A stretch of DNA of 64,000 nt from Erythrobacter sp047872805 (GTDB lineage: Bacteria; Pseudomonadota; Alphaproteobacteria; Sphingomonadales; Sphingomonadaceae), in NCBI RefSeq assembly GCF_047872805.1, contig NZ_JBLQUK010000008.1, forward strand, positions 1 through 64,000, in the 5' to 3' direction. Below the pieces are notes generated by a model. The model was not told where the DNA came from and did not search any database. It was given only the letters and a program-made list of their open reading frames with translations. Made by a program: the position numbers and the translations under genes. This document shows positions 36,605 to 45,490 of this stretch, one piece after another. Every line of letters begins with the position of its first letter. The first letter of the stretch is position 1.

Positions 36605-38644
36605 ATGGCCTCAACCGCAAAAGCCGCCGACAAAGACGACGCTCCGCTGATCGATCTTAACGAAGCCTCGGTGAAAAAACTGATGAGCAAGGCGAAGAAA
36701 AAGGGGTACATCACCCTTGATGAGCTGAACGAGGCTTTGCCGACGGATATGGATTCGGACCAGATCGAAGATGTGCAGACTGCGCTGTCCGAAATGGGCG
36801 TGCAGATCGTTGAAAATGACGAAGACGCCGAAGCTGATGGCGATGCCGATCCGGAACTCGAGGTCGAGGAAATCGACGCTGAGGAAGATGACAAGAAAGC
36901 CGCGACCAAGAAGGACGCAAAGACGCTCGCCGCAAAGAAGACCGGCACAGGTGAGCGCACCGATGATCCCGTGCGCATGTATTTGCGCGAAATGGGTGCG
37001 GTCGAATTGCTCAGCCGCGAAGGCGAAATCGCCATTGCCAAACGGATCGAATCCGGCCGCGACATGATGATCATGGGCCTGTGTCAAAGCCCGATCACGT
37101 TTCACGCCATCATCCAATGGTCCGAAGCGCTCAACAACGAAGACATGCAACTGCGTGAAATCCTCGATCTTGATGCGATGCTTTCCAAAGAGCCTCCACC
37201 AGACAAGATGGAAGCGGAAAACGAGGACGATAGCGGCGAAATCTCCGAAGAAACCGCTGGCCCCACCATCCGCGAAGATGACGAAGACGTCAGCGATTCC
37301 AGCGATGACAATGACGACGATGAGGACGGCGAAGAAGGCAGTTCAAAAAAGCTCGATGACGAGGAAGAGGAGGACAACACCCTCAGCCTCGCCCAGATGG
37401 AAGCCGCGTTAAAGCCCGACGCCATCGAACGGTTCGCGCGCATCACCAAACTGTTCAAGACCTTTGAAAAACTGCAGGTCGAACGCGTCGATACGCTTGG
37501 CGCTGGCCTCGAATTTCCCAAAGCCAAGGAAAAGAAATACGAAGCGTTGGGCGAAGAACTGACCGCCGAGGTGGAAAGCATGCAGTTCCACGCGACCAAG
37601 ATCGAATTTCTGGTCGACAATCTTTACGCCTTCAACCGCCGCCTGACTGCGCTGGGCGGGCAGATGTTGCGGTTGGCCGAACGGCACAAGATCAAGCGGC
37701 TCGACTTCCTCAATTCCTACGTCGGCAATGAGCTGGACGAGGCATGGCTTTCTTCCAATGCGAAGAAGGACAAAAAGTGGAAGGCCTTCGCTGAAAAGGA
37801 AGGCGACGCGATTGAGCGTATCCGCACTGAAATCGCAGATATTGCCGCCAACACCGGCATGGCGCTCACCGAGTTTCGGCGCATCGTCAATATGGTGCAA
37901 AAAGGCGAGCGTGAAGCGCGCATCGCCAAGAAGGAAATGGTCGAGGCGAACCTTCGTCTGGTGATTTCCATCGCCAAGAAATACACCAATCGTGGCCTGC
38001 AATTCCTTGATCTTATTCAGGAAGGCAACATCGGTCTGATGAAGGCGGTCGACAAATTCGAATACCGCCGCGGTTACAAGTTCTCGACCTATGCAACGTG
38101 GTGGATCCGTCAAGCGATCACCCGCAGCATCGCCGATCAGGCGCGCACCATCCGCATTCCAGTGCACATGATCGAAACGATCAACAAATTGGTGCGCACC
38201 TCGCGCCAGTTCCTCCACGAGGAAGGCCGTGAACCGACGCCTGAGGAAATGGCGCAGCGCCTGTCCATGCCGCTGGAAAAAGTGCGCAAGGTGATGAAAA
38301 TCGCCAAGGAGCCGATCTCCCTCGAAACGCCAATTGGCGACGAGGAAGACAGCCATCTGGGCGATTTCATCGAGGACAAAAACGCGATCATCCCCGTCGA
38401 TGCCGCGATCCAGGCCAACCTAAAGGAAACCGTCACCCGCGTGCTCGCCAGCCTCACCCCGCGTGAGGAACGCGTGCTGCGGATGCGGTTCGGCATCGGA
38501 ATGAACACCGATCACACGCTCGAAGAAGTCGGCCAGCAATTCTCGGTGACGCGCGAACGTATCCGCCAGATCGAAGCAAAAGCGCTGCGCAAGCTCAAGC
38601 ACCCAAGCCGGTCGCGTAAGATGCGTAGTTTCTTGGATCAGTAG
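36605..38644 (+). CDS. rpoD: RNA polymerase primary sigma factor RpoD
   Basis: The housekeeping sigma factor that directs RNA polymerase to most promoters. The 679-residue product has an acidic region 1.1 and region 1.2 (DDPVRMYLREMGAVELLSRE). A long non-conserved insertion includes an almost purely acidic stretch around residues 230-258. Region 2 (ISIAKKYTNRGLQFLDLIQEG, then YKFSTYATWWIRQAITR), region 3 and region 4 (EEVGQQFSVTRERIRQIEAK) follow. It follows dnaG as in the classical macromolecular synthesis operon. Confidence 0.98.
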   Translation: MASTAKAADKDDAPLIDLNEASVKKLMSKAKKKGYITLDELNEALPTDMDSDQIEDVQTALSEMGVQIVENDEDAEADGDADPELEVEEIDAEEDDKKAATKKDAKTLAAKKTGTGERTDDPVRMYLREMGAVELLSREGEIAIAKRIESGRDMMIMGLCQSPITFHAIIQWSEALNNEDMQLREILDLDAMLSKEPPPDKMEAENEDDSGEISEETAGPTIREDDEDVSDSSDDNDDDEDGEEGSSKKLDDEEEEDNTLSLAQMEAALKPDAIERFARITKLFKTFEKLQVERVDTLGAGLEFPKAKEKKYEALGEELTAEVESMQFHATKIEFLVDNLYAFNRRLTALGGQMLRLAERHKIKRLDFLNSYVGNELDEAWLSSNAKKDKKWKAFAEKEGDAIERIRTEIADIAANTGMALTEFRRIVNMVQKGEREARIAKKEMVEANLRLVISIAKKYTNRGLQFLDLIQEGNIGLMKAVDKFEYRRGYKFSTYATWWIRQAITRSIADQARTIRIPVHMIETINKLVRTSRQFLHEEGREPTPEEMAQRLSMPLEKVRKVMKIAKEPISLETPIGDEEDSHLGDFIEDKNAIIPVDAAIQANLKETVTRVLASLTPREERVLRMRFGIGMNTDHTLEEVGQQFSVTRERIRQIEAKALRKLKHPSRSRKMRSFLDQ

Positions 38645-38658
38645 GGCCAGCGATTGCC

Positions 38659-39135
38659 GTGAAAATACATTTTGCGGCCCTCGTCCTTGCTCTGCTCATG
38701 CCAGCTTGCGCAGATATTGACGATGAAGCGCCAAATGCGGTTTTAACCTCGCCTTTTGAGCCCTTCCCCGAGGCGGCCACAGTTCAGCTGTTTATTGATA
38801 CGAGTGGAACGAGCTCTTTGAGGGATGCGATTGCGGCGGGACCTGTGGCGACCCTCACCGACGCGCAACGCACCGAGTTGGGGGCATCGTTCACAATCAT
38901 CACTGATCATGGCGTGGGCGAAGCGGCCGCCTGCTTCATACCGCACCATTTTTTCCGTTACACAGGCGCGGACGGAGAGCTCATTGGCGATGTCTCGGTA
39001 TGCTTTAGCTGTGGCGGCAATGAGGTCTCGCCTGGCCCAGACTTGCCGAATGGAAGCTGGATCCAAGAAGACATAACGCGGATCGAGGCGCTAGTAGCGA
39101 GCATGGATCACCCGACCGAGATCGAATATCAATAG
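38659..39135 (+). CDS. Lipoprotein of unknown function, GTG start
   Basis: A GTG at 38659, 14 bases after rpoD, opens a 158-residue frame with a lipoprotein signal (LVLALLMPAC, Cys 17). The mature part has cysteines in AACFIPHHFF and VCFSCGGNE. I recognise no family. Composition looks less GC-rich than in rpoD, so it may be a recent arrival. Because no terminator separates it from rpoD, read-through expression is likely. Confidence 0.65.
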   Translation: MKIHFAALVLALLMPACADIDDEAPNAVLTSPFEPFPEAATVQLFIDTSGTSSLRDAIAAGPVATLTDAQRTELGASFTIITDHGVGEAAACFIPHHFFRYTGADGELIGDVSVCFSCGGNEVSPGPDLPNGSWIQEDITRIEALVASMDHPTEIEYQ

Positions 39136-39215
39136 GGGCAAAGCGAGTCTTCATCCTCGCCATCAAAGCAAACAAAAGCTATTGATTGTGCGCCGCAGCA
39201 ATTTAAGCTTGATCG

Positions 39216-39866
39216 ATGCCTAAAACCGACCAGCCAACCATCATCGCCATCGTCAGCCAAAAGGGCGGCTCTGGGAAGACCACCCTCGCGGTTAATCTTG
39301 CCACTCGTGCAGCGCAGGCCAGCCAGGAAAGCTGCGTCATCGACACCGATCCGCAGGCCACCGCTGCGGCATGGGGCGATTGGCGCGGGGATTTCCTGCC
39401 TGTGGTCGTGACCGCGCCCCCTGCCCGGCTGACCCGCACTATCGAAAGCGCGAAGAAAAACGGGGTCGAATTCATTGTCATCGACACCCCGCCCCATGCC
39501 GATGCCGCCGCGCGGGAGGCGATCAAGGCGGCCGATATCGTGCTGATCCCGACCAAGCCGCGCGCCTTTGATCTGGCTGCGCTTGAACCGATTGCCGACC
39601 TTGTCAGCTTTGCCAAAACGCCCGCATTTGTCGTGCTCAACGCTGTTCCAACGGGCGCGACCGTGCTGGCCAACGAAGCACGCAAGACCGCCGAAGGCAT
39701 GGGTCTTTCGATCTGTCCCGTCGAATTGGGCGACCGCGCCGCTTTCCACCGATCAAGTGCAAAGGGCGAAACCGCCGCCGAAATCGACCCTTCGGGCAAG
39801 GCGGCACAGGAAGTGGACGCGCTCTGGAAATGGCTGAACAAGGTGTTGAAGAAGGCGCAGAAATGA
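39216..39866 (+). CDS. ParA-like ATPase, small chromosomal type
   Basis: A 216-residue P-loop ATPase of the ParA/MinD group: IAIVSQKGGSGKTTLAVNLA (deviant Walker A, residues 10-29), CVIDTDPQATAAAWGDWR and VIDTPPHADAAA (Walker B). It is too short for ParA with an N-terminal DNA-binding region. No parB lies beside it, and the true chromosomal parAB is expected elsewhere. Proteins of this type position cellular cargo or partition plasmids. Its partner may be the membrane protein it overlaps by four bases. Confidence 0.85.
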   Translation: MPKTDQPTIIAIVSQKGGSGKTTLAVNLATRAAQASQESCVIDTDPQATAAAWGDWRGDFLPVVVTAPPARLTRTIESAKKNGVEFIVIDTPPHADAAAREAIKAADIVLIPTKPRAFDLAALEPIADLVSFAKTPAFVVLNAVPTGATVLANEARKTAEGMGLSICPVELGDRAAFHRSSAKGETAAEIDPSGKAAQEVDALWKWLNKVLKKAQK

Positions 39867-40294
39867 CCGAGCAGCCGCCCCGGCTCCCTACGCCGGACGA
39901 ACGCGGAGAATGGCGCGCAACTGATTTGCTCGCCAACCGTCCCTTTATCATCTGCGCGCTGTATCTTTGCACCTATTTCACGTTCTTTTCGTGTGTCGTC
40001 GGCGTGGTGCTCGCGCATGTCTTTGTCGAAGGGCGATGCGAGGAATGGGAGCGCAGCCAGTTCCAATATCTCATCCGCACGTTCTGGATGATGATCGGCG
40101 CTTTCCTGATCGCGATTTTTTGCGGCATCTCGATTCTGATCAGCCACGGCGAAGAGGGTTTTCTTTTCGGTGCACTCGTGGCCGGCGCGATTGCGTTCGG
40201 GGTGCTGATCCTTGCCGCAGCGCGCACCGTCTATGCGATGCTGAACGCGGTTCGTCACAAGCCCATGCCGAAACCGCGCACGCTCTTGCTCTAG
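39863..40294 (+). CDS. Membrane protein, DUF4870/COG3671-like
   Basis: The ATG at 39863 overlaps the ParA-like stop (ATGA) and gives 143 residues. Three hydrophobic segments (about 30-50, 70-92 and 98-122) surround a conserved-looking FQYLIRTFWMMIGAFLI. That IRTFW pattern is typical of the small DUF4870-type membrane proteins. Function is unknown. Its stop TAG lies in a CTAG that also encodes the stop of the convergent gene. Pairing with a ParA-like ATPase hints at membrane positioning, an inference. Confidence 0.65.
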   Translation: MTEQPPRLPTPDERGEWRATDLLANRPFIICALYLCTYFTFFSCVVGVVLAHVFVEGRCEEWERSQFQYLIRTFWMMIGAFLIAIFCGISILISHGEEGFLFGALVAGAIAFGVLILAAARTVYAMLNAVRHKPMPKPRTLLL

Positions 40295-40968
40295 TAACGC
40301 CGGTTGCGGTCGTCCTCGTAATGGCGCGGGGTAAGGCCGTATTTCAGCTTGTATTCGTCTGGCACAAAGGGTGCTGGCGCTTCAGGAAGCCGCGCAAAGT
40401 CGCGGCGGATGCGCCGCAATTCCTGTTCAGGTATGGGCGACCATTCGACCGAATTGCGCGCAGTCAGGGCAAAATCGCCAGCATATGTCACCGATCTCTC
40501 GCGCACTTCGAATCTTGGGGCATCATCCCCATAACCGCGGCTGGGACGGGATAATTCTTCGCTCCCGCCCAGCCCCTGCACATCGATAAGGCAGCGCTCA
40601 TCCTCTGCCGGGATCTTGGGGCAGTTCATTCCATGCGCAACCAACCGGTATGTCCCGGCGGGCAACGCGAAGACGGCTACCTTGTATTCAAGCGTGTCGT
40701 TGCCGAATGCGAAAAAGCCCTGCCGCCGTTCAAACCGCACAACATCATTGTCATTGGCAATGCTCCCCCCATCGCGCAGGAAATAGACCTGCAATGGATC
40801 GTCGAGATATATCTCGCTGCGGACCGATATCACCACCGCGCCATAACCGCCCCCGAGCGCGGAGGCCCGCGACACCCGCTCTGCTGCCGACCCCGGTTCA
40901 GCGCTGGCCGCGTCCCACGCTGGCAATGCCAAAGCAGATAGCAACAGGGCAAGGAAAGCAAAACGCAT
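40291..40968 (-). CDS. Exported protein of unknown function
   Basis: The ATG at 40968 gives 225 residues with a signal peptide (FAFLALLLSALALPAWDAASA). The mature part looks beta-rich, with FALPAGTYRLVAHGMNCPKI, a pattern seen in proteins with a small DUF2846-like beta sandwich, and cysteines in MNCPKI and ERCLID. The ending is Arg/Asp/Tyr-rich. The frame extends upstream to 41070, but that part lacks signal-peptide character. No specific family is claimed. Confidence 0.7.
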   Translation of the reverse strand: MRFAFLALLLSALALPAWDAASAEPGSAAERVSRASALGGGYGAVVISVRSEIYLDDPLQVYFLRDGGSIANDNDVVRFERRQGFFAFGNDTLEYKVAVFALPAGTYRLVAHGMNCPKIPAEDERCLIDVQGLGGSEELSRPSRGYGDDAPRFEVRERSVTYAGDFALTARNSVEWSPIPEQELRRIRRDFARLPEAPAPFVPDEYKLKYGLTPRHYEDDRNRRY

Positions 40969-41155
40969 GGTGCGAACCCAATATTCTTGGTGTGAACGGA
41001 CGCGGGGATGAAACATGTAGGGCCCCGGCACAAGGGTCACTCTGCGCCGAGAATTGCCAAAAACAAACATGGATCAATCATAGACAGTGCCAGATACGTC
41101 GAAAAGCTGCCTTAGCGGGGTGGAGTCCGGGCGCTGCGGTGACTATGTAGCCCGC

Positions 41156-41635
41156 ATGCGTATTGCCATAGCTTCCGATCACGCCGCCACCGACATGAAG
41201 GCAGAGCTTGCCGAATGGTTGATGGACGAAGGCCACGAAGTCGCCGATCTCGGCCCTGATGCGGGCGAGAGCGTCGATTACCCCGATTACGGCTATAAAC
41301 TGGCCGAAGTCATCGCCGACGGCACCGCCGAATATGGCATCGCGCTGTGCGGATCGGGCATCGGCATATCGATCAGCGTCAATCGCCACCCGGCCTTGCG
41401 CTGCGCGATGGTATCGGACCCGCTTTCGGCAGCCTTGTCGCGCGAACACAACAATGCCAATTGCATTGCGCTGGGCGCGCGTCTGATCGGGATCGAAATG
41501 GCCAAGTCCTGCGTTGCGACCTTTCTAAGCACCGAATTTGCCGATGCCAACAATCCCGATGGACGGCACCGCCGCCGCGTAACCAAACTGGGCATCCCGC
41601 CGCTTTTGTCCGATCACATAGAGACCCATCAATGA
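41156..41635 (+). CDS. rpiB: Ribose-5-phosphate isomerase B
   Basis: RpiB interconverts ribose 5-phosphate and ribulose 5-phosphate in the pentose phosphate pathway; ribulose 5-phosphate also feeds RibB. The 159-residue product begins MRIAIASDHAATDMKAELAE, with the phosphate-binding DHA motif. It has ALCGSGIGISISVNR (catalytic Cys) and REHNNANCIALGARLIG. The start was set at 41156 on homology. Its stop overlaps glyA by four bases. Confidence 0.96.
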   Translation: MRIAIASDHAATDMKAELAEWLMDEGHEVADLGPDAGESVDYPDYGYKLAEVIADGTAEYGIALCGSGIGISISVNRHPALRCAMVSDPLSAALSREHNNANCIALGARLIGIEMAKSCVATFLSTEFADANNPDGRHRRRVTKLGIPPLLSDHIETHQ

Positions 41636-42954
41636 GCACTCAGCCAAGCACGATTTTCAATCTTGAGGACACCGCGATGAACGGATTCTGGCATGATGAT
41701 CTTGCCACGGCGGACCCTGAAATCGCGGCCGCCATTGGCAGCGAGCTCAAACGTCAGCAGGACAAGATTGAGCTGATCGCCAGCGAGAATATCGCCTCAA
41801 AAGCAGTGCTTGAGGCGACTGGCAGCGTCTTCACCAACAAATATGCCGAGGGCTATCCGGGTAAACGCTATTACGGCGGCTGCGAATATGCCGACGTGGT
41901 CGAAACGCTGGCGATTGACCGGGCCAAACAATTGTTCAGCTGTGATTTCGCCAATGTGCAGCCCAATTCGGGCTCGCAAATGAATCAGGCGGTGTTCCTC
42001 GGCCTGCTTGAGCCCGGAGACACATTCATGGGGCTCGACCTCAATTCGGGCGGGCACCTAACCCATGGTTCGCCCGTCAATATGAGCGGCAAGTGGTTCA
42101 ACGTCGTGTCCTATGGCGTGCGTCAGGGCGACGAGCTGATCGACATGGATGAGGTCGCGGCCAAGGCACGCGAGCATCAGCCAAAACTGATTATCTGCGG
42201 CGGCACGGCCTATTCGCGCACTTGGGACTTCCCCGCGTTTCGCGCCATCGCAGATGAGGTTGGCGCTGTGCTGCTGTGCGATATGAGTCACATCTCCGGT
42301 CTGGTCGCGGGCGGCGCGCATCCCTCGCCCTTCCCGCATTGCGACATCGTCACCTCGACCACGCACAAATCCTTGCGCGGTCCGCGTTCGGGGATCATCC
42401 TTTGGAACGATGAGAAATTCACAAAGCCGCTCAACATGGCGGTATTCCCCGGCTTGCAGGGCGGCCCGCTGATGCATGTGATCGCGGCCAAGGCAGTGGC
42501 ATTCCGCGAGGCGCTGCGGCCCGAATTCAAGACCTATGCCCACCGCGTCGTCGAAAACGCGCGCGCGCTGGCCAGCAGCCTTGAGGACCACGGCCTGCGG
42601 ATCGTTTCGGGCGGCACCGACAATCACTCCATGCTGGTTGATCTCACCGCGAAGAACGTGACCGGCAAGGATGCCGAGAAAGGCCTCGATCGCGCCTGGC
42701 TCACTTGCAACAAGAACGGCATTCCATTCGACACACGCTCGCCCTTTGTCACCAGCGGTGTTCGGCTGGGCACGCCCGCGGGCACCACGCGCGGCTTTGG
42801 TCCGGCGGAATTCCGCACAATCGGCAAGCTGATCGCCGAAGTGGTCGATGGCCTGTCAAAGAACGGGCCGGAAGGCGACGCCCAGATTGAGGAAAGCGTG
42901 CGTTCGCGGGTCGCCGAATTGTGCGCCGCCTTCCCCGTTTATCCCGCAAGCTGA
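41632..42954 (+). CDS. glyA: Serine hydroxymethyltransferase
   Basis: GlyA converts serine and tetrahydrofolate to glycine and methylene-tetrahydrofolate. The 440-residue product has QDKIELIASENIASKAVLEA, NKYAEGYPGKRYYGGCEYAD and the PLP-binding lysine in VTSTTHKSLRGPRSG. Length is a little above the usual 420-435 because of about 15 extra N-terminal residues; MNGFWHDDL at residue 16 is another possible start. The operon rpiB-glyA-nrdR-trmJ is tightly packed. Confidence 0.97.
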   Translation: MSTQPSTIFNLEDTAMNGFWHDDLATADPEIAAAIGSELKRQQDKIELIASENIASKAVLEATGSVFTNKYAEGYPGKRYYGGCEYADVVETLAIDRAKQLFSCDFANVQPNSGSQMNQAVFLGLLEPGDTFMGLDLNSGGHLTHGSPVNMSGKWFNVVSYGVRQGDELIDMDEVAAKAREHQPKLIICGGTAYSRTWDFPAFRAIADEVGAVLLCDMSHISGLVAGGAHPSPFPHCDIVTSTTHKSLRGPRSGIILWNDEKFTKPLNMAVFPGLQGGPLMHVIAAKAVAFREALRPEFKTYAHRVVENARALASSLEDHGLRIVSGGTDNHSMLVDLTAKNVTGKDAEKGLDRAWLTCNKNGIPFDTRSPFVTSGVRLGTPAGTTRGFGPAEFRTIGKLIAEVVDGLSKNGPEGDAQIEESVRSRVAELCAAFPVYPAS

Positions 42955-42966
42955 TCCAGACCTGCC

Positions 42967-43428
42967 ATGCGCTGCCCTTTTTGCGCCAATGATGACACAC
43001 AGGTGAAGGACAGTCGCCCGACCGAGGATTCGAGCGCCATCCGGCGGCGACGGCAATGCGTGTCGTGCGGCGCGCGCTTTACTACATTTGAACGCGTGCA
43101 GTTGCGCGAGGTAACCATCGTAAAATCGGGGGACCGCCGGGAAGCGTTCGACCGGCTCAAGATCGAACAATCGGTGGCGCTCGCCTGCCGCAAGCGTGGG
43201 GTTTCGCAGGAACGCATAGATCAGTTGATCTCAGGCATCCAGCGGCAAGTGGAAACCGCAGGCGAACCAGAGGTCGCCTCTGCACAGATCGGTGAAATGG
43301 TGATGGAAGGGCTGAAACAGCTCGACAGCGTCGCCTATATCCGTTTCGCCAGCGTCTACCGCGATTTTTCCGAAGCCCGCGATTTTGAAGAATTCGCCAG
43401 CACTGTCGCTGACGCGGCAAAGGAATAG
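42967..43428 (+). CDS. nrdR: Transcriptional repressor NrdR
   Basis: NrdR represses ribonucleotide reductase genes by sensing ATP/dATP. The 153-residue product has the zinc ribbon (MRCPFCANDDTQVKDSR, then RRQCVSCGARFTTFE; four cysteines at 3, 6, 31 and 34) and the ATP-cone domain (TIVKSGDRREAFDRLKIEQS). It sits 12 bases after glyA, a common order (glyA-nrdR). The ribonucleotide reductase genes it would control are not in the window. Confidence 0.97.
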   Translation: MRCPFCANDDTQVKDSRPTEDSSAIRRRRQCVSCGARFTTFERVQLREVTIVKSGDRREAFDRLKIEQSVALACRKRGVSQERIDQLISGIQRQVETAGEPEVASAQIGEMVMEGLKQLDSVAYIRFASVYRDFSEARDFEEFASTVADAAKE

Positions 43429-43435
43429 CGTCCCC

Positions 43436-44200
43436 ATGAACGCGGCGAATAGGCCCATCATTGTCCTTGTGCGTCCACAACTGGGCGAAAATATCGGCAA
43501 GGCAGCGCGGGCCATGCTCAATTTCGGGCTGACGGAATTGCGGATCGTCAACCCCCGCGATGGTTGGCCCAACCCTTCGGCGGGTCCGGCGGCGGCGGGG
43601 GCAGATATCGTGCTCGATCAAGCAAAGGTCTATGCCAGCACCGCCGATGCGGTCGCCGATTGCGAATATGTCTATGCCACCACCGTCCGCAAGCGCGGCG
43701 TGACCAAACCGGTTGTCACGCCGGGTGAAGCGGCGCAGCTGTTTCACAATGAGGCCGGGCGTCACGCCGTGCTGTTCGGGCGTGAGGCTGCGGGGCTGGA
43801 GACCGAGGACGTAGCCTTGGCGCGCCGCATCCTGACCGTCCCGATCAACCCTGAATTCGGGTCGCTCAATCTGGCGCAAGCCGTTATTTTGGTCGCCTAT
43901 GAATGGGCGCGCAGGCTGCGCGAGACGTCGGGCGCTGCCAGTGAACTGGTGCAACCTACGGCGGAGGAGGAGTGGCTCCCCCCTGCCCCGCAGGCCGAGC
44001 TGGAGGGGCTGATCGAACATTTCGAGACACTGCTGGCTCCGCGCGGCTATTTCCTGCCCGAAGCGCGCAGCGAAACCACGCGGCGCAATCTGCGCAGCAT
44101 GTTGACCAAGCCAGGCTGGAACCATCTGGAGGTGCGCACGATGCGCGGCATTCTGACCACGCTTGGTCGCAAGCCGCGCTCAGATGCAGGCGAGGACTAG
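43436..44200 (+). CDS. trmJ: tRNA (cytidine/uridine-2'-O-)-methyltransferase TrmJ
   Basis: A SPOUT-class RNA methyltransferase that in E. coli methylates position 32 of tRNAs. The 254-residue product starts IVLVRPQLGENIGKAARAML, then FGLTELRIVNPRDGWP, HAVLFGREAAGLETEDV and the knot region PINPEFGSLNLAQAVILVAYEW. These are typical TrmJ/LasT features. The start at 43436, seven bases after nrdR, was chosen on homology. It ends the rpiB-glyA-nrdR-trmJ run. Confidence 0.93.
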   Translation: MNAANRPIIVLVRPQLGENIGKAARAMLNFGLTELRIVNPRDGWPNPSAGPAAAGADIVLDQAKVYASTADAVADCEYVYATTVRKRGVTKPVVTPGEAAQLFHNEAGRHAVLFGREAAGLETEDVALARRILTVPINPEFGSLNLAQAVILVAYEWARRLRETSGAASELVQPTAEEEWLPPAPQAELEGLIEHFETLLAPRGYFLPEARSETTRRNLRSMLTKPGWNHLEVRTMRGILTTLGRKPRSDAGED

Positions 44201-44280
44201 GGCGATCTGGACAGGCTGGATCGCTCTCGCTAGAAACTTCAGCAATCCCTCTCTTTCCCCCGAAATCTGTGAGATCATTG

Positions 44281-44589
44281 ATGAAATCCATCGTCCCGCT
44301 GTTGGCGCTCGCTGCCGCTTTCGCCCTGACCGCTCCGGCTTCGGCCGCAAATCCCGATTCTGCGGGTGCGCAGCAGGCCGAGGAAGCGACCAGCACAGCC
44401 GATGAAGCTCAGCCTGAACAGGACGCCGCGCCTGCCAGCGATGCAGTGCCCGTTGAAAGCGCAGCGCAAGAGGAAGCAGGCGAAGACGAATTGATCTGCC
44501 GCAGCATCCGTCTCGATATGTCGAGCCGCCGCAAGACGCGCGTGTGCCGCACCGTAGCAGGCTGGCGCGAACTCAACCAGCAACGCTGA
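44281..44589 (+). CDS. Small exported protein of unknown function
   Basis: A 102-residue protein from ATG 44281: signal peptide (about 1-22, ending ASA), an acidic Ala/Glu-rich middle and a conserved-looking basic C-terminus with two cysteines, LICRSIRLDMSSRRKTRVC followed by RTVAGW. Sphingomonad genomes often carry short exported proteins with such a Cys...SRR...C ending; the function is unknown. The cysteines probably pair in the periplasm. Confidence 0.72.
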   Translation: MKSIVPLLALAAAFALTAPASAANPDSAGAQQAEEATSTADEAQPEQDAAPASDAVPVESAAQEEAGEDELICRSIRLDMSSRRKTRVCRTVAGWRELNQQR

Positions 44590-44770
44590 ACCTGCGCCAA
44601 TCCCCCTTCTCGCTTGACGTGTCCTCCGCCCGCAGTTAAGGGCGCGCCTTCGCAATTTGGCTCCGCACCCCGGTGAAGCGGCGGCCGCAATCAGCGCAAA
44701 AGCTGATTGGTGCGAGGCCGGGTTCAATGGCCAACATGTGGTTGGTCCTGCAAATTTGAAGGAAAGACAT

Positions 44771-45385
44771 ATGTCGAAGCGCAAAAGCGCCAAGTATAAA
44801 CTCGACCGGCGGATGGGTGAAAACATCTGGGGTCGCCCCAATTCCCCGATCAACAAGCGCGCCTATGGCCCCGGCCAGCATGGTCAGCGCCGCAAGAGCA
44901 AAGTCAGCGACTTTGGCCTGCAATTGCGCGCCAAGCAAAAGCTCAAGGGCTATTACGGCGATGTGACCGAAAAGCAGTTCCGGTCGACCTACAAGGACGC
45001 CACCCGGATGAAAGGTGACACCGGCCAGAACCTGATCGGGCTGCTTGAACGCCGCCTTGACATGATTGTCTACCGCGCCAAATTCGCCCCGACGATCTTT
45101 GCGGCTCGCCAGATTGTGAGCCACGGCCACATCCGCGTGAACGGCGTGAAGTGCAACATCGCATCGCGCCGCTGCGATGTCGGCGATGTCATCAGCCTGA
45201 GCGACAAAGCCAAGGAAATGGCGCTCGTGATCGAAGCGCAAAGCCTGCCAGAGCGCGACATTCCCGACTATGTCGTGCCCGATGGCAACGACAAAGTGTC
45301 GTTCAGCCGCGTGCCCAAACTTGACGAAGTGCCTTATCCGGTGACGATGGAACCGAATTTGGTCGTCGAATTCTATTCGCGCTGA
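44771..45385 (+). CDS. rpsD: 30S ribosomal protein S4
   Basis: S4 nucleates assembly of the small subunit body on 16S rRNA. The 204-residue product has the typical N-terminus (MSKRKSAKYKLDRRMGENIW) and the S4 RNA-binding domain (RRLDMIVYRAKFAPTIFAAR, then QIVSHGHIRVNGVKCNI). It lacks the N-terminal zinc cysteines, as in many Gram-negative forms. It is transcribed alone here, outside the alpha operon, which is usual for alphaproteobacteria. A good terminator follows. Confidence 0.98.
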   Translation: MSKRKSAKYKLDRRMGENIWGRPNSPINKRAYGPGQHGQRRKSKVSDFGLQLRAKQKLKGYYGDVTEKQFRSTYKDATRMKGDTGQNLIGLLERRLDMIVYRAKFAPTIFAARQIVSHGHIRVNGVKCNIASRRCDVGDVISLSDKAKEMALVIEAQSLPERDIPDYVVPDGNDKVSFSRVPKLDEVPYPVTMEPNLVVEFYSR

Positions 45386-45409
45386 TCCTCAGCGAAATTA
45401 TGAAACAGC

Positions 45410-45437
45410 AAAGGGCGGTCCTCACGGATCGCCCTTT
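45410..45437 (+). terminator. Intrinsic terminator after rpsD
   Basis: AAAGGGCGGTCC (from 45410) and GGATCGCCCTTT (to 45436) pair over 12 bp with one mismatch, around a short loop, followed by TTCATTT. It lies about 25 bases after the rpsD stop. Confidence 0.8.
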
Positions 45438-45490
45438 TCATTTGCGCCAGACGCCGCCATGATCCGCCGTGGCAATAGGGGGATCAGAGA

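Noticed and set aside
40291..40294. CTAG shared as stop codon by two convergent genes
   Set aside because: TAG is read on both strands of the palindrome; it is a curiosity of tight packing rather than a regulatory feature.
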